NCBI GenBank assembly: GCA_030041385.1 | Contig: JASHNY010000206.1 | Location: 1-50,626, forward strand | Origin: Alphaproteobacteria bacterium | GTDB taxonomy: Bacteria > Pseudomonadota > Alphaproteobacteria > ATCC43930 > CGMCC-115725 | Direction: 5' to 3' | DNA: 50,626 nt | In this document: one piece after another, positions 16,301 to 25,658 of the stretch | Position numbering within the stretch: the first letter of the stretch is position 1 | How the letters are laid out: every line of letters starts with the position of its first letter | The notes under the pieces: generated by a model | What the model saw: only the letters and a program-made list of their open reading frames with translations | Database searches by the model: none | What the model was told of the DNA's origin: nothing | Position numbers and translations under genes: made by a program

Positions 16301-17716
16301 GCCCCGCCGTGTGCTGTAGCCCTCGGCCAGCGTGACGACCGTGGCGTCGAAATCCGCCCGCGTCAGGTTGCGGTAGGGCCAGGCCCGGCGCAGCAGCGCA
16401 AAAAGCCCGTCCTCGCTCCATTCGCGCGCGGCCACCTCGGCGGCGATCTGCTGCGCCAAGACGTCGAGCGGCAATTCGGGAATAGCGAGCGTATCGAGCT
16501 CGCCGCGGCGCACGCTATCGAGCAATGCCGCGCATTCGACCAGCTCGTCGCGCGACAGCGGAAACAGCCGCCCCTTCGGCGTGCCGCTGACCGCATGGCC
16601 GGAGCGGCCGATGCGCTGCAGGAAGCTGGCGATCGAGCGCGGCGAGCCGATCTGGCAGACAAGATCGACATCGCCGATATCGATGCCGAGTTCGAGCGAG
16701 GCGGTGGCCACCAGCACCTTCAAGTCGCCGCGCTTCAGCCGCTGCTCGGCATCGAGCCGCAATTCCTTGGCAAGGCTGCCGTGATGGGCGGCGATGTGCC
16801 GGTCGCCGATCCGCTCCGACAGGTTGCGGGTGACCCGCTCCGCCAGGCGCCGCGTGTTGACGAAAATCAACGTCGTGCGGTGCGCCTCGACGAGGTGGGC
16901 GATGCGGTCGTAGACCTGCTGCCATACCTCGCCCGACATCACCGCCTCGAGCGGCGACAACGGGACTTCGAGCTGGAGGTCGCGCGCCCGCCGGTGCCCG
17001 GTATCGACGATCGTGCAGTCCGGCGTCGGCCCGCCCGGCTCGCCGGTTCCGACGAGAAAGCGGGCAACCGTCTCGATCGGCTTTTGCGTCGCCGACAATC
17101 CGATGCGCAGCAGATGGCTGCCGCACAACTCCGCCAGCCGCTCCAGCGACACGGCGAGATGGGTGCCGCGCTTGGTCGAGGCCAACGCGTGAATCTCGTC
17201 GACGATCACGGTGCGCGTCGTCTTCAGCATCCCCCGGCCAGATTCCGAGCCGAGCAGCAGATACAGCGATTCCGGGGTGGTCACGACGATATGCGGCGGC
17301 CGGCGCACCGCCTGCTGCCGCTCGCCCGCCGGGGTGTCGCCGGTGCGTACCCAGGTGCGAATGTCGACCGCCGGCAGGCCGCGCGCCGCCAATTCCCGGG
17401 CAATGCCGGCGAGCGGCGCTTCCAGGTTTTTCTGGATGTCGTTCGACAGCGCCTTGAGCGGCGATACGTAGACTATCTGGGTCGCGTCTTCGAGCGCTTC
17501 GCCGCGGGAATGGGCATCGAGCCCTTGCCGCACCAGCCCGTCGATCGCGGCCAGGAACGCCGCCAATGTCTTGCCCGACCCGGTCGGTGCCGCGATCAAT
17601 ACATGGCGAGCGGATTTGATCGCCGGCCAGGCCGCAACCTGGGCCGCAGTCGGGTTCGTAAAGCTGCGGTCGAACCAGGCGGCGACCGCCGGATGAAACA
17701 AAGTGCCCAGGGTCAT
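13382..17716 (-). CDS. lhr: Large superfamily 2 helicase Lhr
   Basis: A 1444-residue ATP-dependent DNA/RNA helicase. The helicase core occupies roughly residues 1-850: Walker A APTGSGKT (43-50), DEIH box (173-176), SAT (208-210), [26 protein letters not shown] and QRIGRSGH for motif VI, followed by the winged-helix and Lhr-specific domains. The last 500 residues form the Lhr C-terminal domain, ending [14 protein letters not shown]. The length is close to the full-length E. coli type (about 1540) rather than the shorter ligase-associated Lhr-core form. Lhr unwinds 3'-tailed duplexes and RNA-DNA hybrids and is linked to DNA repair. The usual partner genes (RNase T, metallophosphoesterase or DNA ligase) are not adjacent. 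A LysR gene is 60 bp upstream on the same strand. Confidence 0.95.
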   Translation of the reverse strand: MTLGTLFHPAVAAWFDRSFTNPTAAQVAAWPAIKSARHVLIAAPTGSGKTLAAFLAAIDGLVRQGLDAHSRGEALEDATQIVYVSPLKALSNDIQKNLEAPLAGIARELAARGLPAVDIRTWVRTGDTPAGERQQAVRRPPHIVVTTPESLYLLLGSESGRGMLKTTRTVIVDEIHALASTKRGTHLAVSLERLAELCGSHLLRIGLSATQKPIETVARFLVGTGEPGGPTPDCTIVDTGHRRARDLQLEVPLSPLEAVMSGEVWQQVYDRIAHLVEAHRTTLIFVNTRRLAERVTRNLSERIGDRHIAAHHGSLAKELRLDAEQRLKRGDLKVLVATASLELGIDIGDVDLVCQIGSPRSIASFLQRIGRSGHAVSGTPKGRLFPLSRDELVECAALLDSVRRGELDTLAIPELPLDVLAQQIAAEVAAREWSEDGLFALLRRAWPYRNLTRADFDATVVTLAEGYSTRRGRRGALVHHDAVNRVLRGRRGARLTALTSGGTIPDTADYQVLLEPQNQIIGTVNEDFAVESLAGDVFQLGNTAYRIQRVERGVVRVEDAQGQSPNIPFWLGEAPGRSDELSASVSRLREHVAGLLAAGQDAALRWLTEEVGIGEPAARQIVEYLAAAHAALGVLPTLETLVFERFFDAVGGMQLVIHSPYGSRLNRAWGLALRKRFCTRFNFELQAAATEDNVVLSLTTAHSFALDEVARYLHSASVRPLLIQALLDAPMFATRWRWVGGVALALPRFRGGKKVPPQLMRMDAEDLLGSIFPDQVACAENLQGDREIPDHPLVRQTIDDCLQEAMDLAGLERLLRGIETGAVRIVARDVVEPSPLALEVLAARPYAYLDDAPLEERRTQAVMARRWLAPEDAADLGRLDPEAIARVKEEAWPEPANADEMHDALVWLSFLAAHEVGNRPGWAGWLGELALARRAARLRRGAATLWIAAERLPQFLALWPDAAIEPAIAAPPAYAERAWSADQALVEILRGRLEGLGPVAGDALASPLGLAADGIAAPLAALEAEGFALRGRFTADARADEWCERRLLARVHSYTVRRLRAEIEPVAARDFLRFLFDWQRVTPDSRMEGADALAAIIGQLEGFEAAAGAWETEILPARLAEYDPAWLDDLCLSGRIAWARLRPRSARPDGAERGAMPVRAAPIALLARRHASLWTLLSSTEEPAAPSAPARRVLEAIRRDGASFFDELVDGSGLLRPQVEQALAELVALGIVTSDSFAGLRALLAPHTGSHRRRRAIGFAMEAAGRWALARRPRLLDNLSQAAAEATEHLARTLLRRYGVVFWRLVEREAAWLPPWRDLLRVYRRLEARGDIRGGRFVAGFTGEQFALPEAVGALRKTRRTPESGTLVSLSGADPLNLAGILTPGPRLAALAGNRLLYRDGVPIAFLTGREVQFLETVPQAEEWAARSALLRGVPSRRAVAQPE

Positions 17717-17776
17717 GGCAGGGCGATTATGTCATGCGCCCTCTGCCGCGTGGCAAGTCCGCCGTGTTTCGGTTCA

Positions 17777-18712
17777 TCAGCCGGGGGATCGGCCCGACGC
17801 GAGATAGGCGGGGTATTCGGCCTCGGTCGCGCGGCCGGCTTCGATGAGCCACTTGCGCAGCGCGACGATGGCCGGAGCGTCACTGCCTGACGCCGGGACA
17901 TGCACGAAATAGCCGCGCGCCCGCAGCGCCGGCTCGCGGATCGGCGCGAGGAGCCGCCCGTCGCGGACCTCTTCGCCGACCAGCGCCAGCGGTCCCATGA
18001 CGACGCCGAGCCCGGCAAGCGCGGCCTGGATCGCAAAATAGAAATGCTCGAAGACCTGCTCGTTTGCCGGCTTCAAATCCGGAATTCCGGCCGCGCCGAG
18101 CCAGCGCATCCACGCCCGTCGCCGGGTTGCCGCATGCAGCAATGTGTGCCGCTCCAGATCCGCCGGCGCCCGCAGCCCGCACTTCTGCATCAGCTCCGGG
18201 CTCAACAGCGGCAGCAGGGCCTCGCCCATGAAGCGCGTGCCGATCCAGCCGGGCGGCGAGGCCGGGCCGGAGATCACCGCGTCGGCGTCCATGCCGAACC
18301 GCTCCGCCGAGGTGCTCGCGTTGACGATCCGCAATTCGAGCCCGGGATGCTCGCGCTGGAACGACGACAGGCGCGGGATCAGCCAGCGCATCGAAAATGT
18401 CGGGATCGAGGCGATGTTGAGCACGCCGCGCGCCAGCGAGCTGCTGCGCACGCGCCGCGACGCCTCGGCGAGCTGATCGAGCGCCGGGCCTGCCTCCGCG
18501 AGGAGGTCGGAGCCTGCCTGCGTCGGCACGGCGTTGCGGCTGGTGCGGCGAAACAGCGGGGCGCCGAGCCAATCTTCCAGCGCGCGAACCTGGCGGCTGA
18601 CCGCGCCGTGCGTGACGTTCAGTTCCTCCGCGGCGCGCGAAAAGCTGCCGAGGCGGGCGGCGGCCTCGAAGGTCTTGATCGCGTTCAACGGCGGCAGGCG
18701 AGCGCGTGCCAT
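17777..18712 (-). CDS. LysR family transcriptional regulator, GcvA-like
   Basis: A 311-residue LysR protein. The N-terminal helix-turn-helix reads LPPLNAIKTFEAAARLGSFSRAAEELNVTHGAVSRQVRALE, very typical of the GcvA branch, and the C-terminal effector domain follows from about residue 90 (VLNIASIPTFSMRWLIPRL). ATG 18712 is chosen over an upstream start at 18763 because a GAGGAAAG ribosome site precedes it and the protein then starts at the canonical place. It is divergent from the MFS transporter gene at 18817, with a 104-bp shared region containing a palindrome, the classic layout in which a LysR protein controls its neighbour. The effector is unknown. Confidence 0.92.
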   Translation of the reverse strand: MARARLPPLNAIKTFEAAARLGSFSRAAEELNVTHGAVSRQVRALEDWLGAPLFRRTSRNAVPTQAGSDLLAEAGPALDQLAEASRRVRSSSLARGVLNIASIPTFSMRWLIPRLSSFQREHPGLELRIVNASTSAERFGMDADAVISGPASPPGWIGTRFMGEALLPLLSPELMQKCGLRAPADLERHTLLHAATRRRAWMRWLGAAGIPDLKPANEQVFEHFYFAIQAALAGLGVVMGPLALVGEEVRDGRLLAPIREPALRARGYFVHVPASGSDAPAIVALRKWLIEAGRATEAEYPAYLASGRSPG

Positions 18713-18714
18713 GG

Positions 18715-18731
18715 TGTGAGCTTTCCTCACA
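18715..18731. promoter_or_regulatory. Palindrome in the LysR/MFS divergent region
   Basis: TGTGAG-CTTTC-CTCACA is a perfect 6-bp inverted repeat just upstream of the LysR start codon, overlapping its ribosome binding site. Two further GTCACA motifs lie at 18755-18775. A TTGTCA at 18753-18758 with a weak TCAAAT 16 bases downstream could be the promoter of the MFS gene. A LysR autoregulatory site is likely but inferred. Confidence 0.45.
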
Positions 18732-18816
18732 TCCAGCGTCAGAACAAGTCGTTTGTCACACAACCGTCACAGGCTCAAATGGCTGGGCCGACGAGTTTGC
18801 GACGCGCAGGCGCCCG

Positions 18817-20034
18817 ATGACCACGCTCTCGCCCACGCTCAGCCCTGCCGATCAGCTTCGCCGCAACCGCGTGCGCGTGTTTATCGTCGCGTGCGGCGCC
18901 CACGCCTTGCATGACGGTCTGACCGACTCGCTTTATGTGCTGTTGCCGATCTTTCAGACGGTGTTCGGTCTGAATTACGCGGCGATCGGGGCGCTGCGCG
19001 CGCTTTACGCCGGCACGATGGCCGGGCTGCAGGTGCCGTCATCGGCGCTGGCGCGCCGCATCGGCGGGGTCACGATGCTGGCCGCCGGAACGGCATTGGC
19101 CGGCGCCGCCTATCTGTGCCTCGGCGCCAGCGGCGGCCTCGTCACGCTGGGCCTTGCGCTCGCTTGCGCCGGGATCGGATCGAGTACCCAGCACCCGATC
19201 GCCTCGGGCCTGATCGCCGCCGCCTACGAAGGACGCCGTTCGCGCGACGCGCTCGGCACCTACAATTTCGCCGGCGACCTGGGGAAGATGGCCTTGCCGG
19301 CGCTGACCGCCGGCCTCGTCGCGGCGATGGCCTGGCGTCCGGCGGTCTCGGTCGTCGGCCTGCTCGCGCTGTTCGGCGCCGGCGCGATCCTGCTGTCGCT
19401 GCGGCGGTCGGCGATCGCGGCGACCGGCGCTGAGGCTCATGCGAGCGCTGCCGGCAGCGCGGCGAGGGCCCGGCCGTCGCGCGGCGGCTTTGGGTTGTTG
19501 CTGGCGATCGGCATCATCGACAGCGCGACCCGCATGAGCTTTCTGACCTTCCTGCCGTTCCTGCTGCGGGCGAAGGGGGCGGGGACGCCGGAGATCGGCA
19601 TCGCCTTGTCGCTGCTGTTCGCGGGCGGTGCAGCCGGCAAGCTCGTCTGCGGGTTTCTCGGCGGGCGGCTGGGCGTTTTGGCGACGGTGGTGATCACCGA
19701 GGGCGGCACGGCGGCCGCCATCATGGCGCTGTTGCCGCTGCCGCTGGGCGCCGCCCTGGCGCTGTTGCCGGTGGTCGGCGTCGCCCTCAACGGCACCTCG
19801 TCCGTTCTTTACGGCAGCGTGCCCGAGCTGGTGTCCGCCGAGCGGCGCGAGACCGCTTTCGGCATTTTCTACACCTGCACGATCGGGTCGGGGGCATTGT
19901 CGCCGATTGTTTACGGGCTGGTCGGCGACGCGATGGGGCTGTCGCTGACGACGATGGTCATCGCCGGCGTCGTGCTGCTGACCTTGCCGCTGGCATGGAA
20001 GCTGAGCCCGAGGCTCGACAGCCCGGCGCGATAG
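18817..20034 (+). CDS. MFS transporter, fosmidomycin-resistance (Fsr)-like branch
   Basis: A 405-residue inner-membrane protein with about 12 hydrophobic segments. The opening CGAHALHDGLTDSLYVLLPIFQ and the following FGLNYAAIGALRALYAGTMAG resemble the Fsr family of proton-driven exporters, whose consensus is H.(L/F).D.....Y.LLP....; the gene at 45484 is a closer Fsr match. The two six-helix halves are joined by a loop near residues 200-225. The substrate is unknown, possibly a small organic acid or a drug. The start was placed at ATG 18817, inside a longer open frame, where the first cytoplasmic segment of the family begins. The divergent LysR gene probably regulates it. Confidence 0.88.
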   Translation: MTTLSPTLSPADQLRRNRVRVFIVACGAHALHDGLTDSLYVLLPIFQTVFGLNYAAIGALRALYAGTMAGLQVPSSALARRIGGVTMLAAGTALAGAAYLCLGASGGLVTLGLALACAGIGSSTQHPIASGLIAAAYEGRRSRDALGTYNFAGDLGKMALPALTAGLVAAMAWRPAVSVVGLLALFGAGAILLSLRRSAIAATGAEAHASAAGSAARARPSRGGFGLLLAIGIIDSATRMSFLTFLPFLLRAKGAGTPEIGIALSLLFAGGAAGKLVCGFLGGRLGVLATVVITEGGTAAAIMALLPLPLGAALALLPVVGVALNGTSSVLYGSVPELVSAERRETAFGIFYTCTIGSGALSPIVYGLVGDAMGLSLTTMVIAGVVLLTLPLAWKLSPRLDSPAR

Positions 20035-20219
20035 CGGCCGGCCGCCTTGGTTGCAATCCCCCCGCGGCGGCACATATCAATTCGGAGCCCGGTTCCGGCC
20101 CGGAGGGTGTTCGCGCGGTTGCCGCCATCCCTGCCGCCGGCAAGTTGATGGCCGCGTTTGCCGCCTGCCCGCTCAGGGTGCGGGACCGGCTGGGCTGCTG
20201 CCGCATTCGAGGCGGAGCG

Positions 20220-21545
20220 ATGACGATGCCGACCGCCGAACGGGCTGCGGTATCGGCGCGGGCCGACACCGGCATTCCGGCGATTCCCGCGGGCGTGGCC
20301 GGGCACCGGCCGCGCGTGGTCATTCTCGGCGCCGGCTTCGGCGGTCTGAACGCGGCGGTCGCATTGCGCGGCGCCGCTGCCGAGGTAACCGTGATCGACC
20401 GGCGCAATCACCACCTGTTCCAGCCTCTCCTGTACCAGGTCGCCACCGCGGCCCTGTCGCCGGCCGACATCGCCGCACCGATCCGCGGCATCCTCTCGCG
20501 CCAGGCCAACACCGCCGTGGTGCTCGGCACCGTCACTGCGATCGATGTCGTCGGCCGCGCGGTAGCGATCGGCGAGCGACGCGTGGCCTATGACCAGCTG
20601 ATCGTGGCAACCGGCGCGCGCGAAGCCTATTTCGGGCACGACGAATGGGCGGAGACGACGCTGGGCCTGAAGACCGTCGAGGATGCGACCGCGATGCGCC
20701 GGCGCATCCTGCTTGCGTTCGAACGCGCCGAGGACGGCGCCGACGAGGCCGAGCGCCGCCGCCTGCTGACCTTCGTGATCGTCGGCGGCGGGCCGACCGG
20801 GGTCGAATTGGCCGGGGCGCTCGCGGAACTTGCACGGGCGGCGCTGGCGCGCGATTTCCGGCACATCGACCCGAAGACCGCGCGCATCGTGTTGATCGAG
20901 GCCGGGCCGCGCCTGCTCCCGGCCTTTCCGCCCAGCCTGTCGGCAGCCGCGGCGCGGGCGCTGACGCGGATCGGGGTCGAGACCCGCTGCGGCGTGGCGG
21001 TCACCGCCTGCGACGCCGCCGGGGTCATGGTCGGCGACGAGCGCATCGACAGCCGCACCGTGATCTGGGCCGCCGGGGTCGCGGCGTCGCCGGCAGCGCA
21101 ATGGCTGGGGGTTGCCGCCGGGCGCGACGGCCGCGTCGCCGTCAACACCGATCTGAGCCTGCCGGTGCATCCGGAGATTTTCGTCATCGGCGATACCGCC
21201 CGGGTCGCCGGCCCGCACGGCCCGCTGCCCGGGGTCGCGCCGGTCGCCAAGCAGCAGGGGGCCTATGTCGCCCGCGTCGTCGCCGCGCGGCTCGCCGGCC
21301 GGCCGGCGCCGCCGCCGTTCCGCTATCGCGACTACGGCAACCTGGCGACGATCGGGCGGCGGGAGGCGGTGGTCGATTTCGGCTGGCTCAGGCTCACCGG
21401 GCGCCTCGCCTGGCTGGTCTGGGGGTCGGCGCACATCTACTTCCTGATCGGCTTTCGCAACCGCATCGCCGTCGCGCTCGATTGGCTGTGGTCGTATCTG
21501 ACCTACCAGCGCGGGGCGCGGCTGATCACCGGATCGGACTTGTAG
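20220..21545 (+). CDS. ndh: Type II NADH dehydrogenase (NDH-2)-like FAD oxidoreductase
   Basis: A 441-residue flavoprotein that would pass electrons from NADH to quinone without pumping protons. The FAD-binding motif is VVILGAGFGGLNAAVAL after a 30-residue leader, then RRNHHLFQPLLYQVATAALSP, which is a hallmark of NDH-2. The NADH-binding motif is FVIVGGGPTGVELAGALAEL, and FVIGDTA and VAPVAKQQGAYVA bind FAD and quinone. The C-terminal stretch with WLVWGSAHIYFLIGFRNRI provides amphipathic membrane anchoring. ATG 20220 has a GGAG element upstream; the frame is open to 19995 but that extension overlaps the MFS gene. It is 185 bp downstream of the MFS gene and may have its own promoter. Confidence 0.92.
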   Translation: MTMPTAERAAVSARADTGIPAIPAGVAGHRPRVVILGAGFGGLNAAVALRGAAAEVTVIDRRNHHLFQPLLYQVATAALSPADIAAPIRGILSRQANTAVVLGTVTAIDVVGRAVAIGERRVAYDQLIVATGAREAYFGHDEWAETTLGLKTVEDATAMRRRILLAFERAEDGADEAERRRLLTFVIVGGGPTGVELAGALAELARAALARDFRHIDPKTARIVLIEAGPRLLPAFPPSLSAAAARALTRIGVETRCGVAVTACDAAGVMVGDERIDSRTVIWAAGVAASPAAQWLGVAAGRDGRVAVNTDLSLPVHPEIFVIGDTARVAGPHGPLPGVAPVAKQQGAYVARVVAARLAGRPAPPPFRYRDYGNLATIGRREAVVDFGWLRLTGRLAWLVWGSAHIYFLIGFRNRIAVALDWLWSYLTYQRGARLITGSDL

Positions 21546-21561
21546 AGTATGGGTTCCGCTT

Positions 21562-21582
21562 CCCCCGGGCTTGACCCGGGGG
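21562..21582. terminator. Perfect GC-rich hairpin between ndh and tamB, probable bidirectional terminator
   Basis: CCCCCGGG (21562-21569), loop CTTGA, CCCGGGGG (21575-21582): an 8-bp perfect stem with a 5-base loop. It lies 16 bp after the ndh stop and 74 bp beyond the tamB stop, between convergent genes. There is no clear U-tract on either strand, so intrinsic termination is likely but not certain. The GGGCTTGACCC core resembles widespread proteobacterial intergenic palindromes. Confidence 0.55.
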
Positions 21583-21656
21583 GCCCACGCCAAGGCGATA
21601 CCAAGGGAAAGTCAGCCCCGACGAATGCCGCGCTTGGGTGTGGCCGCCGCGCGCCC

Positions 21657-24600
21657 TCAGTAGTCGCGCTGATAGGTCAGGCCGATGCTGCTGCCAGGGT
21701 CGTTTTGGAGGGTGGCGCCCGTTACCGGCGTGCCGCCGCCGGTGCCGACCGTGGTTTCAAGCTTCAGGTGCTTCGTCAGGTCGATCTGCACCTGCGCCTG
21801 GGTGCCGCCGGAGGTGCCCTGTTTGGTGCCGACATAGATGCCGCTCGTAAGGTACTTGCCAGCCTGGATCGTTGCGCCGCTGGAGGTGCCCGACGCGCTG
21901 CCGACCGACAGCCGGTCGAGGCCGAGACCCTTGCGCACCGAGCCGAGCGGGTCGAAGCCCCCGCCGACGCCGCCCAGCGAGGCCAGCGCCTGGCCGATCT
22001 CGGCGAGCTGGAACGGGCTCAACTGCTTGACGCTCTGCCCGAACAGCAACTGCGCCAGAATCTGGTCTTGCGGCAGGGTCGGCGAGCTCGACAGCGTGAT
22101 CTTGGGCGCGTCGGCATAGCCGGTCACCGTCAGCGTCGCAACCATGTTGCTGCCGACGCTCTGCGCGACGAAATCGATGATCGGGTCGATCTTGCTGCGC
22201 AGGCCGGTGCCGCTGAAGCTGACCCGGCCGCTGGTGAAGGTCAGGGTCTGGCCGGCGATCGAGAAGGTGCCGTGCCGGAGTGTAAAGCCGCCGCCGATCT
22301 GCGGCGCCGCACTGGTGCCCGTGATCCGCACCCTGCCCGCAAGGTCGGCGTCGAGCCCGTGCCCGCGAACAAAGATCTCGCCCGGCGCCACGATCGTCAG
22401 GTCGAGCCCGATTGCCCGTTCCGGCGCCGGCGGCGATTGCGCCTTGCGCCCCGGCCGGACGACGTTCAACACCGCGACGCTTTGCGGGAGCGTGTCGGGG
22501 ATGTCGATGTCGGCGCGGCTGATCGTGACCTGGCCGCCGAGGTTCAGCCGCCCGCCGGCCGCCCCGCGCACGGTCAGGTTGGCGTCGATCGTGCTGGTCA
22601 GGCGGTCGCTCGCGAACAGTCTGGCGTTCCGGGCGGTGATCGTCATATCGACCGGCATGTTGCCGGCAAGCGCGACCGTGCCCGCAGCCGTCAGCGTGCC
22701 TGAGCCGGCACGGGCGGTCAGCTGCGCGATCCGCAATGTGCGCCCGTCGGCCGTGAGGAGCCCGGTGATGTCAGCCAGGCGGACGCCCTGGACGAAATCC
22801 TGGAACCCGCCATCGGCGAGCCGTGCCGTGCCGGTGATGCGCGGCGCGGCCGGCGTTCCGGTGACTTCCGCGGCCAGTGTCAACCGCCCCCTTACGGTCC
22901 GTCCGTTCGCCGCCAATAACGGGTCGGCGAGCGCCAGGTTGAGCGCGCCGTTGGCGGCGAGGTCGAGCCGGCCGGTCGGCTGCATCGGCGTTGTGCCGGA
23001 CAGCCTCAGCCGGATGTCGTTCCCGGCCGTGACGCTGGCGTCGACGCGCGCGGCGCCGCGGCTGAGCGTGGCATGGGCATCGAGACTGGCGGGCGGAACC
23101 GAGATCCCGGGTCCGCCCTCGATTCGCAGCTGGCGGCCGGTCACGCGCACCGTGCCGTCGGGGGCCGCGACCGTGCCCGTGAGGCGGGCGTCGAAGGCGA
23201 CCGTGCCGGTGGCCGCGAGCCCGGGCATGAACGGTTTGGCCAAGGCCGGCGTCAGGTTGCGCCCGGTGAGGGTCAGCGCCAGCGCCGGCGTCACCCGGCC
23301 GTCTGCGGTTACCACCGCGCCGCCGATGCCGAGGCGCACGTTTTCGAGCGCAAAGCCGTTGACCAGCGTGACGCGGGCCGGGCCGAGCAGGCGGATGCTC
23401 TCGCCGTCATAGGCCATCTGCAACGCCGCCACCCGCATCACGCCCTGCGCTGCGTTGACCGTCGCGTCGGCCGACATCCGCGCCGGACCGGACGCCAGCC
23501 GAAGCGCCGAATTCAGCCGCAGGCGCAGCGCGTCTGCCGGCCCGTCGAAGCTGAGCTCGGCCGTGCCGCCAGTGGTGCCGATGCCGGCAAGCGCGAGCCG
23601 AAGCGCGGCGACCGGGTGCGTCGTCGGCGTATCGACCGTACCGGTCAATGTCACACGGCCGATGCCGCTGCCTTTGAAGTCGAGGTTGCGGCCATCGACC
23701 GCGATCCGCGCCTGCGGCTTGCCGCCCGAGCTCACCGTGTCGAGCGTCGCCGCGACGCTGCCGGCAATAGCGGTGCCGACGAGCGGAGCGAAGTCGGCGA
23801 GCCGGGTCATGTGCAGCCGCATCTGCCCGAGCGGCAGGCTGGCGCCTGGCGGCAGGCTTAGCGCGCCCTCTGCCGTCGCGCTCTTCCAGGCGGCGCGCAC
23901 GACCGCGATCTTCAGCGTGCCGTCCGCAGCCCGGTTGGCGCTCGCATCGAGATCGAGCGGAGCACCGGCGAACTGGCCGTGCGCGGCGATCCGGCCGGTC
24001 GGCGCGGACGGCAGACCCTGGGCGTTCAGCGTCACCGCCAGATTGCCGGCGCGGAACCCGGAAACGCCGGGATTGCCGGTCGCGGTCATGGTCACGGCGA
24101 AATCGTGCTGCGGCCCGGCGATCCGCCCATTCGCGGCGAACGCCCCCGAGAGCTTCGGCGCGAGGCGCGAGAGATCGGAGAGCGCGAGCTTCCAGCCGAG
24201 ATCCAGAACCCCTGCGGTGTCAGAGCCGGAAGCGGAGAAATGAAGCGCCTGCCCATCGAGCCCGGCATGGCTCAGCGTCATGTCATTGCCGCGCAGATTT
24301 GCGGCAAGGCTGAACCTGGCATCGCCGCCGAGGAGCCCGACCGCGGCCGGCGGCCCGCCGGTCAGGCCGAGCGTTCCGGCGATGCCGACCGTCGCGGCAT
24401 TCCCGGCGAGCGCCAGGCGCACCGTTGCGGCCGCACGGCCTTGCATAGCGACGCCGGCGAGTGCGCTGAACGGCGCCAGGGCAGGGACCGTCACGGTCGC
24501 GCTTCCGGAAATCGCCCCGCCGGTGTCGGCATTGCCGGTGATGTCGATCACCGGGTGCGAGACCGTGAACTTGACCGGTCGCGACGGCTGGTCGAGCACC

Positions 24601-25658
24601 GCCTCGGCACTGACCTGCACCGGCGCGGCGGCGAGCAGGTCGGGATGCGGCCCGGGCAGATGCACGCCGGACAGCGTCGCCGTCACATCGACCTTGCCGG
24701 CGTTGCCCGAGAGCGCGGCTTCGGTCTCGGCGATACGGGCACCGTCGGCCGCCAGCGCCGCGATCGCGAGACGGCCGCTGGCATCGGGCCGGGTCATCGG
24801 GCCGTGCATGTGCGCGTCGAGCGAAACCGAACGCCACGACAAATCCGGGCGCGGCGCCATCGCCGGCGAGGCCGCCGAGACATCGAGGTCGATGGTCTTG
24901 TCGACGAGATCGATCGTGCCGTTGCCCGCGGCCTGAAGCGGGCCGGCCTTGATCGCGAGCCGTGCACGCTCTGCCCGGCGCGGACCTTCGAGGCTCGCGG
25001 CAATCGCGACCGGGCCGGGCAGGCCGGGAAGATGCGCGATGCCGGCAAGCAGCCCCTGCGCCGGCTCATCGGCGGTCACCTGCGCGGCGATCGAATTGTC
25101 GTCAATGCGGCCGCTCAAGCGGTATCGCCCCGCCTTGTCGAGCCGGTCGATCGCCAGTACGCCATTGCCGGTGTCAGCCGTGACCAGCCGCAGATTCCCG
25201 CTGACGGCGACGACGGCCGGGCTGCCGGCCACCGCTGCGGCCAGCGCGAGGCGGTCGACCCGGATCCTGTCGACGGCCACGCGCACCGGCAGGCTGAACG
25301 AGCCGCCGGAGCTGACCGGCGGCCGCGCCACCTCGGCCCGCTCGGCGATCAGCGCCTCGACATGCGCCTCGCCGTGCAACAGCGCGAGCGGCGACCAGTC
25401 CAGGGTAGCGCCCTCGACCGTCAGCCACACGCCCTTGGGGTCGTGGATTTCGACGCGGGATGCGGTCAATGCTTCAGGAAAGCGGCCGCCGAGCCCGGCG
25501 ACGGTCAGTTTGCCGCCGGTTGCCATGGCGACGACGCGCTCGACGACCCGGCGCCCCGGATCGGTATTGCCGCCGATCCATACGATCGCCGCCGCGACGG
25601 CCGGCAGGCCGACCAGGATTGCGGCCACCCAGGCGATGATCCGGGCCGTGCGTCGCAT
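21657..25658 (-). CDS. tamB: TamB, translocation and assembly module inner-membrane subunit
   Basis: A 1333-residue AsmA-like bridge protein. An N-terminal signal anchor (residues 7-27, ARIIAWVAAILVGLPAVAAAI in the minus frame) is followed by about 1,000 residues of repetitive beta-strand sequence rich in G, A, T and V (for example LRIAQLTARAGSGTLTAAG). The C-terminal DUF490 domain (about 950-1333) contains NPGNSSA-like beta-taco strands: FTLRHGTFSIAGQTLTFTSG, LSSSPTLPQDQILAQLLFG and a final LTYQRDY. TamB with TamA helps assemble outer-membrane proteins, and AsmA-like proteins move phospholipids to the outer membrane. The start overlaps the tamA stop by one base (TGATG), so translation is coupled. 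The C-terminal motif supports interaction with TamA. Confidence 0.95.
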   Translation of the reverse strand: MRRTARIIAWVAAILVGLPAVAAAIVWIGGNTDPGRRVVERVVAMATGGKLTVAGLGGRFPEALTASRVEIHDPKGVWLTVEGATLDWSPLALLHGEAHVEALIAERAEVARPPVSSGGSFSLPVRVAVDRIRVDRLALAAAVAGSPAVVAVSGNLRLVTADTGNGVLAIDRLDKAGRYRLSGRIDDNSIAAQVTADEPAQGLLAGIAHLPGLPGPVAIAASLEGPRRAERARLAIKAGPLQAAGNGTIDLVDKTIDLDVSAASPAMAPRPDLSWRSVSLDAHMHGPMTRPDASGRLAIAALAADGARIAETEAALSGNAGKVDVTATLSGVHLPGPHPDLLAAAPVQVSAEAVLDQPSRPVKFTVSHPVIDITGNADTGGAISGSATVTVPALAPFSALAGVAMQGRAAATVRLALAGNAATVGIAGTLGLTGGPPAAVGLLGGDARFSLAANLRGNDMTLSHAGLDGQALHFSASGSDTAGVLDLGWKLALSDLSRLAPKLSGAFAANGRIAGPQHDFAVTMTATGNPGVSGFRAGNLAVTLNAQGLPSAPTGRIAAHGQFAGAPLDLDASANRAADGTLKIAVVRAAWKSATAEGALSLPPGASLPLGQMRLHMTRLADFAPLVGTAIAGSVAATLDTVSSGGKPQARIAVDGRNLDFKGSGIGRVTLTGTVDTPTTHPVAALRLALAGIGTTGGTAELSFDGPADALRLRLNSALRLASGPARMSADATVNAAQGVMRVAALQMAYDGESIRLLGPARVTLVNGFALENVRLGIGGAVVTADGRVTPALALTLTGRNLTPALAKPFMPGLAATGTVAFDARLTGTVAAPDGTVRVTGRQLRIEGGPGISVPPASLDAHATLSRGAARVDASVTAGNDIRLRLSGTTPMQPTGRLDLAANGALNLALADPLLAANGRTVRGRLTLAAEVTGTPAAPRITGTARLADGGFQDFVQGVRLADITGLLTADGRTLRIAQLTARAGSGTLTAAGTVALAGNMPVDMTITARNARLFASDRLTSTIDANLTVRGAAGGRLNLGGQVTISRADIDIPDTLPQSVAVLNVVRPGRKAQSPPAPERAIGLDLTIVAPGEIFVRGHGLDADLAGRVRITGTSAAPQIGGGFTLRHGTFSIAGQTLTFTSGRVSFSGTGLRSKIDPIIDFVAQSVGSNMVATLTVTGYADAPKITLSSSPTLPQDQILAQLLFGQSVKQLSPFQLAEIGQALASLGGVGGGFDPLGSVRKGLGLDRLSVGSASGTSSGATIQAGKYLTSGIYVGTKQGTSGGTQAQVQIDLTKHLKLETTVGTGGGTPVTGATLQNDPGSSIGLTYQRDY

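Noticed and set aside
15743-17890. Plus-strand open frame of 715 codons over lhr
   Set aside because: Antisense to intact helicase motifs; no protein family pattern.
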